A model generated the notes under the pieces. That model was not told the DNA's origin. It did not search any database and saw only the letters and a program-made list of their open reading frames with translations. Shown here one piece after another: positions 1 through 7,590 of a DNA stretch of 64,000 nt (its first letter is position 1; the number at the start of each line of letters is the position of its first letter). The translations under genes and the position numbers were made by a program. Source of the stretch: Bacteroidota bacterium (GTDB lineage: Bacteria; Bacteroidota; Bacteroidia; Bacteroidales; UBA4417); assembly GCA_013376995.1 (NCBI GenBank), contig JACAAZ010000007.1, forward strand, positions 62,001-126,000. Direction: 5' to 3'.

Positions 1-1
1 T

Positions 2-223
2 GGCCCTTCAGTGCATTGGTACGAGAATGGTAAGAAAGAGAATGAAGGCAGCTACCTTAACTGTCGGGAAACCGGTAAATGGATATTTTGGTACCAGAGT
101 GGTCAGAAAATGAAGGAAGGGGAATATCTGCAGGGTTTTGAAGATGGAAAGTGGACTTTTTGGGAAGAAGATGGAACTATTTCCCGAGTTGTTGTTTACA
201 AAGATGGTGAGCCTGTTAACTGA
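2..223 (+). CDS. MORN/YwqK-type repeat protein, 3' part only
   Basis: The reading frame is open to the left edge of the window, so the true start lies outside it; an internal GTG at 11 is unlikely to be the start. The visible 73 residues are about three repeats of roughly 23 residues with the pattern W-x-x-(E/S/D)-(N/D)-G-x-x-x-x-x-G-x-Y-x-x-G-x-x-(D/T)-G-K-W. This is typical of the MORN variant found in YwqK-like antitoxin-annotated proteins of Bacteroidota. Such repeats form beta-hairpin ladders, and no enzymatic role is established. The stop is 5 bp before the next start codon, so this gene and the following hydrolase are probably co-transcribed. Confidence 0.75.
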   Translation, partial: GPSVHWYENGKKENEGSYLNCRETGKWIFWYQSGQKMKEGEYLQGFEDGKWTFWEEDGTISRVVVYKDGEPVN

Positions 224-228
224 TAATA

Positions 229-993
229 ATGAGGTTAAATTTCAGACATTTTGGACAGGGAGAACCATTGATTATTCTGCATGGTCTCTTTGGACAGAGC
301 GATAACTGGGTTACCGTTGGTAAGCGATTAGCAGAGCATTTCTCTGTATTTATTCCTGATCAGCGTAATCACGGAATGTCCCCGCATTCAACTGTTCACA
401 CTTACCCGGCACTTTCGGACGACCTTGCTGATTTTATGGATCAACATGATATTTCAAAGGCAAGGGTAATTGGCCATTCGATGGGAGGCAAGGTAGCAAT
501 GACATTTGCTCTGGAACTTCCCGACAGGGTTGAGAAACTGGTTATCGTAGATATCAGTCCAAGAAAATACCCTGAAAGAAATGTTCATACTCAAGTAATT
601 ACCCAAATGCTTTCCCTTAACCTTGATTCCTTGGGGTCCCGCACAGAAGCGGAAAAAATCCTGGAAGATCGGGTGCCGGATCCAAGAATAAAGATGTTCA
701 TCCTCAAAAACTTGTATTATCAACTACCTGGTAAACTGGCGTGGCGACTTAATTTGGAAGCTATTAATCACAGCCTGCCCGAATTGTTTGATGGAATCTC
801 GGCTGAAACTCAATATAGAGGGCCTGTTCTCTTTATTCGTGGAGCAGCGTCAGACTATATTTTAGATGAAGACCGGCCTCTAATTCAAAAATTATTTCCG
901 CATTTCTCCCTGGAAACAATAACCGGGGCATCGCATTGGGTTCATGCAGATGCCCCGGATGAACTGTTTCATCAACTGGCACTCTTTCTATAG
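229..993 (+). CDS. alpha/beta-fold hydrolase (YbfF-like esterase)
   Basis: 254 residues, the normal size of a single-domain alpha/beta hydrolase. The oxyanion-hole motif LHGLFGQSDNW lies at 18-27, the DQRNHG motif at 44-49, and the nucleophile elbow GHSMGG carries Ser84. Asp209 and His236 (in GASHWVH) complete a plausible catalytic triad. The early motifs resemble the YbfF/abhydrolase-11 esterases, which hydrolyse acyl esters or thioesters. The physiological substrate cannot be read from the sequence. No signal peptide is present, so it should be cytoplasmic. It follows the MORN protein by 5 bp and converges on the LiaF-like gene. Confidence 0.85.
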   Translation: MRLNFRHFGQGEPLIILHGLFGQSDNWVTVGKRLAEHFSVFIPDQRNHGMSPHSTVHTYPALSDDLADFMDQHDISKARVIGHSMGGKVAMTFALELPDRVEKLVIVDISPRKYPERNVHTQVITQMLSLNLDSLGSRTEAEKILEDRVPDPRIKMFILKNLYYQLPGKLAWRLNLEAINHSLPELFDGISAETQYRGPVLFIRGAASDYILDEDRPLIQKLFPHFSLETITGASHWVHADAPDELFHQLALFL

Positions 994-1019
994 ATTGAAT
1001 GCCAGGCCTTTATTCATAA

Positions 1020-1928
1020 TCAATATCGCTCTACATTAATACTGGCCATGCCGGCTTCCATATTGATGTGTATCTTGTTTTTGGCGTTTACATAATTATC
1101 TGTTTGATAATGGTGGTTGGAAGTTTTCTGGAAACCATTAAAACTTTTGCTTGCCAGGAAAGTATTGTTAGTGATCTCAGCACCGGCATCCTTTGGGATT
1201 CTTACAGTAATTGAGGCTGCACCTGCTTCTATGTTTACATTCGATTCAGGATAAAGATCGCCTAGTTTTACCTCAATATCGGATGCTCCTCCCTGTAAAT
1301 TGATTTTCCTGGTTTTGAATTTGCTAAGGTCAAAATTCACTTCAGCAGCTCCGACATTTAATTCGAGATCCCAAACTGGTACAGTATTCAGTTTCATTTT
1401 TACTGTATTCCTGACTTCACCTTTGAATTCAGCTTTATCCAACGAAAGCTTAATAACCCTCATACTGTCATTGTCATGTGATGTCATGGAATACTTTCCT
1501 TCAGACCCAGTGCGGTCAAGGTCGATCAGCTTGTCAGTTGTGTCTTTAATGCTGAAATCACCTACACCAATGTTCAAATCCAGGGTGGCATACCTTACTA
1601 TTGAATCCATGTCTTCTGACAGATTTTGGGATATAGGCTCTTCCATCTTATCATTGTTCCGGTCGTTGTAATTGAAGTGCCAGTTCCAGGAATCATTTTT
1701 TCCGAATTGCTGCACTACTACAAAGGCAATTACAATGGTTGCCAAAGATATGACTGCTTTAATCCAATCCTTTACAGGGATCAGCGAAACGCCCCAAAGT
1801 ATAAGTATAACTGGCCACAGGTTCCAGAATGTATGCCAGCTAAAGAATAGAATGCCAGTATTTTTCAGGATGAACAGGATGCCGATCAAAACTAGAAGGA
1901 CTCCCCAGAATATTTTGCGATAGCTCAT
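1020..1928 (-). CDS. LiaF/DUF5668-like transmembrane envelope-stress protein
   Basis: 302 residues. The N-terminal ~75 residues contain three to four short hydrophobic helices (around 7-25, 30-48 and 55-75) of the LiaI/LiaF-like transmembrane type. A basic/Asn-rich linker follows, and the second half is beta-rich with Gly/Ala/Asn turns (GVGDFSI, GAAEVNF, GAASITV, GMASINV). Those repeated turns resemble the LiaF C-terminal or DUF4097-type adhesin-like beta-helix. It lies 51 bp downstream of the PspC-domain gene on the same strand, and PspC/LiaF pairing is common in envelope-stress modules. The function is inferred: membrane-associated sensing or modulation of cell-envelope stress. Confidence 0.7.
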   Translation of the reverse strand: MSYRKIFWGVLLVLIGILFILKNTGILFFSWHTFWNLWPVILILWGVSLIPVKDWIKAVISLATIVIAFVVVQQFGKNDSWNWHFNYNDRNNDKMEEPISQNLSEDMDSIVRYATLDLNIGVGDFSIKDTTDKLIDLDRTGSEGKYSMTSHDNDSMRVIKLSLDKAEFKGEVRNTVKMKLNTVPVWDLELNVGAAEVNFDLSKFKTRKINLQGGASDIEVKLGDLYPESNVNIEAGAASITVRIPKDAGAEITNNTFLASKSFNGFQKTSNHHYQTDNYVNAKNKIHINMEAGMASINVERY

Positions 1929-1979
1929 GTCGAATTTATTTAAAGTTTAACGGCTTTTAATTTATTGAAGGCTAAAAGA

Positions 1980-2495
1980 TCAGAATTTATCCTTGTCCTT
2001 ATCATGCCCTGAAAAATTGGTAACAATTAGCACAGCGCCTACAACCACAAGTATAATTGGCCATAAATCTCCGAAATGAATGTGAGGAATAAACCTGTCG
2101 GCAAGGAATATACATCCAAGGGAAATTAACACTAATCCACCGATCAATCCTCCACGGGTACTTTTCTCTTTTGTTGGATCATAAGTCGGAATAGGTTCTG
2201 CATTATAAGTACCGGCAGGCGCGCTCCCATCATTTGCTGAATCAGGTGGAGGGGGTGGAGGAGGGGTTGTACTCCCCATCCCCATATTGAAAGTAGTTGT
2301 ATTAATTGGGCGTGGAGGAATTGCGATCCACAGGATGATATAAACTAACAATCCTCCTCCGCCGGCAAAGGCAATGACAACAAAAAGCAGCCTGATCAGA
2401 ATGGGATCTACATCAAAATATTCAGCAATTCCACCTGCAATACCACCGAAAACCCGGCTGGTAGTTGAACGGTATAAACGATTAGTCTTTTCCAT
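1980..2495 (-). CDS. PspC domain protein with C-terminal DUF5668-like helices
   Basis: 171 residues. Residues 4-62 form a clear PspC domain: LYRSTTSRVFGGIAGGIAEY, then DVDPILIRLLFV and a hydrophobic helix ending in IAIPP. A low-complexity Pro-rich stretch with a run of seven prolines (about 77-83) links it to two C-terminal membrane helices (115-132 and 140-160) like those of the neighbouring LiaF-like protein. PspC proteins are inner-membrane partners in phage-shock or envelope-stress responses. No PspA, PspB or PspF is visible in the window. It is probably the first gene of a two-gene unit with the LiaF-like gene. Confidence 0.85.
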   Translation of the reverse strand: MEKTNRLYRSTTSRVFGGIAGGIAEYFDVDPILIRLLFVVIAFAGGGGLLVYIILWIAIPPRPINTTTFNMGMGSTTPPPPPPPDSANDGSAPAGTYNAEPIPTYDPTKEKSTRGGLIGGLVLISLGCIFLADRFIPHIHFGDLWPIILVVVGAVLIVTNFSGHDKDKDKF

Positions 2496-2744
2496 GATTA
2501 TTTTCTTTTAATTGTATAGTCTGACGCAACTCTGATTTTCCGGTTACAAAAAATCTAAACTTTATAAAGAATATACACTTCTTTTTGAATAAGATTGAAT
2601 AATAGCGATGGTTTCAACATCCAGATTCGAATACATTTATATTGAATTTATTTCTGAATGAAAATACAATTTCCCTTAATTATACTTAAATTTACATGGT
2701 TTTGCAGGATATTCTGTTGAGGTTACTAATTTTTATCTATTGCT

Positions 2745-3248
2745 ATGCTCAAATGCCGATATAATTTGCCAGCAATTTTACTCATTGGTTTTCTTGCCTT
2801 AAATGCTGTAATTCCTAATAAGGTTCATTCCCAGGCTTCTTTTTCAGGTTCAAGCGGCATATCAACCGGGGCTACCGGAAGCTTTAGCTACACTGTTGGA
2901 GAACCATATATCATTAAAGCGGTAGGTGCGGAAGGCTCTATGTCCGGTGGGATACAGCAGCCTTTTCATGTGTACACCCTGGGTGTTGATCCAGGAATTC
3001 CGGGAGGTGCGGCTATCTCACTCTTCCCTAATCCAGTTAAATCTACTCTTACCCTCAGTTTGAATCAGAAGATAAACGGTCATGTTGAATGTGAGCTATT
3101 CAGCATTCATGGCACTTTAATATTGAGAAAACCTGTTGAGCTTAATTCAAATTTACTTGAACTTGATGGTATACCCCCTGGTACATACCTCCTGAATATT
3201 ACATTGGATGGTAAGCAAATCAAGTCATTCAAAGTAATAAAAAACTGA
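2745..3248 (+). CDS. small secreted protein with T9SS type A C-terminal sorting domain
   Basis: 167 residues. An N-terminal signal peptide runs to about residue 30 (hydrophobic core LPAILLIGFLALNAV, cleavage probably after VHS). A short Gly/Ser-rich mature part follows. From about 90 comes a canonical type A sorting domain: ISLFPNPVKSTLTLSL, then the beta-strand pattern with GTYLLNI and the terminal KSFKVIKN. This domain targets proteins for type IX secretion across the outer membrane. The mature part is only about 60 residues, with no recognisable enzyme or adhesin domain. It precedes a second exported protein by about 35 bp, and the pair may be one transcript. Confidence 0.85.
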   Translation: MLKCRYNLPAILLIGFLALNAVIPNKVHSQASFSGSSGISTGATGSFSYTVGEPYIIKAVGAEGSMSGGIQQPFHVYTLGVDPGIPGGAAISLFPNPVKSTLTLSLNQKINGHVECELFSIHGTLILRKPVELNSNLLELDGIPPGTYLLNITLDGKQIKSFKVIKN

Positions 3249-3283
3249 TGTCGTATTGATTGTAAGTTCCAGGTATACCTTCA

Positions 3284-4486
3284 ATGACAATCGACCATTT
3301 AATGAAAAAGACAATGAAACTATTATCTAAAGTATTGATGTTCATTATTTTGGTTTGCAGCTTTGCAATTCCATCTATCCTTGTTGCACAAGCACCCCAG
3401 AAGCTGAATTACCAGGCTGTTGTATTTGATTCTCAAAATGCACTTGTTAGGAATACAGCAATTGGAATCAGGATTAGTGTGCTTCATAATTCTGCCACAG
3501 GGGATATTGTATTCCAGGAAACCTATAGCCCTAGTCCGGTAACAAATAATGATGGGGTTGTAACGATTGAAATTGGGACAGGGATTGCTTCAATAGGGGC
3601 TTTTGAGCTTATCGACTGGGCCAATGGAACATATTTTATCAAATCGGAAACTGATCTTTCCGGCGGAAGCAATTACTCACTGACAAGTACAAGCCAGTTT
3701 CTGAGTACTCCCTATGCACTATATGCCAATAAATCCGGGGATGGATTTAGCGGAAACTATAATGACCTTGCCAATAAACCTGTTACAGATGGTTCTGAAA
3801 CTAAGCTGAGCGCCGGTTCGAAAATCAACATCACGGGTACGGGGACTTCAGACAATCCTTATGTTATAAATTCGGCTGTTTCAACTGTCCCATTAAATTC
3901 AAAACTTGTTCTCACTTCTTCACAGACCTACACTGTGCCTGCTGGAGTATCTAAGATTAAAGTTGAGTTATGGGGCGGATCGGGAGGCGGAGGCGGTGCC
4001 GGTGCTTACAGTTATTCCTTTAACCTCCAGGATGGCGGAGCCGGTGGCGGTGGTGGCTTTTCAAGCCAGGAATATGATGTAGTCGCAGGCCAACAGTTTG
4101 ATATAAGCATTGGAGATGGTGGAAGCCCTGGACAGAATGCCGTATATTTCAATGGAAATTACGTTGGTGATGTGGATGGTGGCAATGGCGGTGACAGTCA
4201 TTTTGGAGCTATGAAAGCCGCAGGAGGAGCCGGCGGTAAAAAGGGTAGTTATTCCTGGACTATTGTAAATGGTAGTCCCGGTATTGATAATATAGGAACA
4301 ATAACCGCTCATCCCTCATATGGCGGGTCAAATCAACTTGATACATATATTGGTATACCCAGGTCCTATATCTCGGACCGGTTATTTACGTCTAAACCGG
4401 GCAGGGGAGGATCGCTCAGCGGTTACTCTGAACCCTTGCCAACTTCCGGGGAGGCAGGTTGTGCAATAATTACATTTATAGAGTAA
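3284..4486 (+). CDS. exported glycine-rich protein with Bacteroidota N-terminal beta domain
   Basis: 400 residues as called. The start may be the Met at residue 7 (MKKTMKLL, nt 3302), which gives a cleaner signal peptide ending near ILVAQA. The region after the signal (QAPQKLNYQAVV, then ALVRNTAIGIRISV and a VTIEIGTG strand) is a widespread N-terminal domain of Bacteroidota surface proteins. The last ~180 residues are extremely Gly-rich (for example WGGSGGGGGAGAYSYSF) and start with TYTVPAGVSKIKVELWGG, a signature of glycine-rich domains seen in surface and phage-tail-like proteins. I see no type A or B sorting domain at its end, so the secretion route is unclear. It sits directly after the T9SS type A protein. 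Confidence 0.7.
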   Translation: MTIDHLMKKTMKLLSKVLMFIILVCSFAIPSILVAQAPQKLNYQAVVFDSQNALVRNTAIGIRISVLHNSATGDIVFQETYSPSPVTNNDGVVTIEIGTGIASIGAFELIDWANGTYFIKSETDLSGGSNYSLTSTSQFLSTPYALYANKSGDGFSGNYNDLANKPVTDGSETKLSAGSKINITGTGTSDNPYVINSAVSTVPLNSKLVLTSSQTYTVPAGVSKIKVELWGGSGGGGGAGAYSYSFNLQDGGAGGGGGFSSQEYDVVAGQQFDISIGDGGSPGQNAVYFNGNYVGDVDGGNGGDSHFGAMKAAGGAGGKKGSYSWTIVNGSPGIDNIGTITAHPSYGGSNQLDTYIGIPRSYISDRLFTSKPGRGGSLSGYSEPLPTSGEAGCAIITFIE

Positions 4487-4610
4487 CATTTTCCACATCT
4501 GTATTTGCAAGTTTACTTCTTAACCCTTAAATAACGAGTAAAAAGGATCCTGATAAGGGAATCTTCTAAGATAATAGTGTCAATAATTTAAGTAAAAACC
4601 AGTTCACTCG

Positions 4611-6521
4611 ATGAAATTGACAGATAAGCAATTTGCTGTAGTTTTCAGCTTTTTTCTCCTGGTTTTTACCTGCCTCGTCCGCTCTGAAATTATTGTAGAC
4701 ACTTCTTTGTTGCCACGGGCATTTTCTCTTGCAATTTTACTTCTGGCTACCTATGTGTTGCACATGTGGAAGAAACCATTGTTCAGGAATAGTGGCTGGT
4801 TGTTCCTACTTATCTGTTTCTACGTCTGGAACCTCTTGAGTAGCTTTTGGTCAATTTCCGGCTCTGAAGCGATAATGCAATCACAATTAGTCTTCCTTGG
4901 ATTGGCAATGGTTGGGTTCATTTCCCATTTCCTGAATGAATCAACTGAGTTTGAACACATTTTTATCAAGACCTTGATAGTTTTATTGATGATTTCATTT
5001 GTCATGGCTTTTTTCAAAATGAGTTCACTTCAGTTCTATGATCCATATAAAATCCATCCTATTTCACTCAATAATAACCTGTATGCCTGTTTTCTTCTGC
5101 TTTCTCTTGCACTATTATTTCATGGTTATGAATTGTTTAAAAGCTTCTGGAAATATCTTTGTTTGCTAACCATAATCTTAACTTTCTTCTTTATTATCAT
5201 CGTTCAGTCCCGGGCAGCATATATTGGATTAATGTTCTCACTTTTTGTCCTGTCAATCCTTGTAATCATAAAATACAGGTATGTATTAACCTTAAAGAAT
5301 ATATTGTCAGGAGTAGTTTCCTTATTTATTCTGGCAATAGCCCTGGTGTTTTTCTATCATACCTTGGATGCAACGCGAAAAAATGCTTTCAGAAGTAAAG
5401 TCGCTGTTTGGGAGTATTTTATGCCATCAGTTGCCAATGTTAAGGAAGGCATTAGATTTAATGACCTTTCAATCGGAGATCCAGATAGTAGATCAGCCGA
5501 TGTAAAAAATATTCCTGTTGAGTATTTTGAGAATGTAAATTCTCGTTTGATTTTCTGGAAAAAATCCCTGGGCCTGTTCAGGCAATCGCCTGTTTATGGG
5601 GTTGGTGCAGGTAATTGGAGAATCAGGGTTGCAGGGGTTAGTGAACCTCCAAACCCTGAATTGACAACACGGAATTTTACTTATAGCCAGCCTCATAATG
5701 AATGGATCTGTTTCCTGACGGAATTAGGCATAATCGGTCTTCTTTTGGCATTACTGATATTTATTCTTCCTATTGCTGCCGTATTCTTCTTAATTGTTAA
5801 AAACCATCGTGATATTCCTTTTACAGCTGTTATTCTTTGTGCGTTTCTGGGTGGTTTCATGATATTTGCATCCTTCGATTTCCCTTTCAGGCGTATTGAA
5901 CACATAATCTTATTGTTTTCTGTTTTTGCTTTCTTGTTCCATAAAGTTCCGGTACTCAATTATAGGCTATTTCAAAAAGGGTATGTCTTTGACGTGATTA
6001 ACTATGCTCATCTCTTCACCATTCTGGTCATTTTAACAGGTGTTATCGTTCTTGCAAGATTAAAGGGTGAGTATTATACTCTGAAAATCTTCAGCAATGA
6101 GAGGAAAAATGATAAAGCAGTTATCCGGTATTGTCATCTTGCTCGAAATCCATTTTATACAATTACACCCAATACTCTTCCGGTTGATTGGTTTGAGGGA
6201 GTTGCTCAGTACAGGTTAGGGAGAGCACAGGATGCCCTGGATTGTTTTAAATCAGCAATGCATTCAACGCCCTATGAGGTTAGGCTGTTGAATGATTATG
6301 GTGCTTCGCTTTATTCTCTTGGCGAAACCAGGGCGTCAATTGCTGCTCTGCGTCAGACGTTGAAAATTGATCCGTATTTCGACGAACCGAAATACAATCT
6401 CTCGGCAATTTATCATGAAATTTCAATGCCGGATAGTGCCTTGTACTTTGTGACACAATGCAGGGAATCACAAAAGAAATCAGAATATTTGGAGGAACTT
6501 ACTTCAACAGTTCCCAAATGA
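4611..6521 (+). CDS. O-antigen ligase/polymerase family membrane protein with C-terminal TPR
   Basis: 636 residues with about 12 predicted membrane helices in the first ~480 residues. The Wzy_C/WaaL-type core is visible: Ser200-Arg201 in QSRAAYIGL, a large periplasmic loop (about 260-365) containing GVGAGNWRI, and His362 in QPHNEW at the end of that loop. Arg and His in these places are characteristic of lipid-linked-glycan ligases and polymerases. The C-terminal ~110 residues form two to three TPR helices (AQYRLGRAQDALDCFKSA and related units), an architecture common in Bacteroidota. The likely role is transfer or polymerisation of undecaprenyl-linked glycan at the periplasmic face. Its stop is 4 bp from that of convergent tatC. 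Confidence 0.8.
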   Translation: MKLTDKQFAVVFSFFLLVFTCLVRSEIIVDTSLLPRAFSLAILLLATYVLHMWKKPLFRNSGWLFLLICFYVWNLLSSFWSISGSEAIMQSQLVFLGLAMVGFISHFLNESTEFEHIFIKTLIVLLMISFVMAFFKMSSLQFYDPYKIHPISLNNNLYACFLLLSLALLFHGYELFKSFWKYLCLLTIILTFFFIIIVQSRAAYIGLMFSLFVLSILVIIKYRYVLTLKNILSGVVSLFILAIALVFFYHTLDATRKNAFRSKVAVWEYFMPSVANVKEGIRFNDLSIGDPDSRSADVKNIPVEYFENVNSRLIFWKKSLGLFRQSPVYGVGAGNWRIRVAGVSEPPNPELTTRNFTYSQPHNEWICFLTELGIIGLLLALLIFILPIAAVFFLIVKNHRDIPFTAVILCAFLGGFMIFASFDFPFRRIEHIILLFSVFAFLFHKVPVLNYRLFQKGYVFDVINYAHLFTILVILTGVIVLARLKGEYYTLKIFSNERKNDKAVIRYCHLARNPFYTITPNTLPVDWFEGVAQYRLGRAQDALDCFKSAMHSTPYEVRLLNDYGASLYSLGETRASIAALRQTLKIDPYFDEPKYNLSAIYHEISMPDSALYFVTQCRESQKKSEYLEELTSTVPK

Positions 6522-6525
6522 TTGC

Positions 6526-7380
6526 TTAATCCGCTTCTACGGGTTCATCATCATTCACCTTCGGATGAACTCTTCTGGCAACAAGGATACTAGCCTCATA
6601 AAGTGCCCAAAGGGGTATTGTAACGATAATCTGGCTGAAAACATCCGGGGGGGTGATAATTGCGGCAATAATTAAAACAATAACAAAGGCATATTTGCGA
6701 TTCTTGACCAGGAACTCAGGTGAAATGATACCTACCCTTGCCAGAACATAAATAACAACTGGCAGTTCAAAAGTTGCACCTACAGATAGTATCACATTGA
6801 CAACAGTACTTATATAGGAACTGAGGGCAATCTGGTTTTCTACTTTGGAACTGACCTGGTAGGTTCCAAGGAAATTTAATGTCCATGGAACCATGAAAAA
6901 ATAGCTGAACAGTACACCAATTATGAAGAGGGCTGACATAATAAATACAGCTGTACGGGCGTACTTTCGCTCCTTTTCATACAATGCTGGCTTGATAAAT
7001 TGCCATATCTGCCAAAAAATATAAGGCATTGCGATGATGAGCCCAGCAACCATAGAAATGGTCATGTGGGTCATAAACTGTCCGGAAAGGTTAAAGTTGA
7101 TGAGTTTAATGTGTGTGTCAGTCATGCAAAGTGAATCAACATGTAACCACTCGCCAAGTTTGCATAACCACCTGTAGGTGATAAAATCTCCATCTTTAGG
7201 GGCAAGGATGATGGTGTCGAAGATTATATCCCGCTCAATAAATGCGAGGATGGATGCAGCTAATACCGCAAGGACAATTCGGATCAGCCTTTTACGTAGC
7301 TCACCAAGGTGCTCCCAAAACGTCATTTCCTTGAAACTATCTTTCTTCCCAGGTTTTTCGGGATTTTGCTGTTCTGCCAT
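6526..7380 (-). CDS. tatC: Sec-independent protein translocase TatC
   Basis: 284 residues from the ATG at 7380. The frame is open to 7455, but the first ~25 extra residues are unlike TatC, and a TAnnTTTG box sits at 7401-7408, which would place transcription start below the upstream ATG. The protein starts with a charged N-terminus, then the family signature MTFWEHLGELRKRL. Six membrane helices follow, with FSYFFMVPWTLNFL and the conserved FELPVVIYVLARVGII segment. TatC is the receptor for twin-arginine signal peptides in the inner membrane. No tatA or tatB is present in the window. An insert of about 40 residues between TM1 and TM2 (KDGDFITYRWLCKLGEWLH and beyond) is a Bacteroidota trait. 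Confidence 0.95.
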   Translation of the reverse strand: MAEQQNPEKPGKKDSFKEMTFWEHLGELRKRLIRIVLAVLAASILAFIERDIIFDTIILAPKDGDFITYRWLCKLGEWLHVDSLCMTDTHIKLINFNLSGQFMTHMTISMVAGLIIAMPYIFWQIWQFIKPALYEKERKYARTAVFIMSALFIIGVLFSYFFMVPWTLNFLGTYQVSSKVENQIALSSYISTVVNVILSVGATFELPVVIYVLARVGIISPEFLVKNRKYAFVIVLIIAAIITPPDVFSQIIVTIPLWALYEASILVARRVHPKVNDDEPVEAD

Positions 7381-7400
7381 CAGGAACTCATTTGAATTTA

Positions 7401-7408
7401 CAAAAGTA
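7401..7408 (-). promoter_or_regulatory. -7 box (TACTTTTG) upstream of tatC
   Basis: On the minus strand the sequence reads TACTTTTG, matching the Bacteroidota -7 consensus TAnnTTTG. It lies 20 bp before the ATG at 7380 and supports that start over the longer frame. No good -33 TTG is visible at the usual spacing. Confidence 0.4.
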
Positions 7409-7590
7409 AGGATTTGAGAATAAGAACTGAAAATGACAGGGAACAGATCTTCCAATATCGCTGTATTGCAGGCAGATCGATACTTTCTTCCTTTTTATGA
7501 TTACTTTTATACTAATAATGGCACGATTTAAAGAGGAATTTTATCATTATAATTGTTTATTCTGGCTGTAATCATGCAGTTGAACGAATA

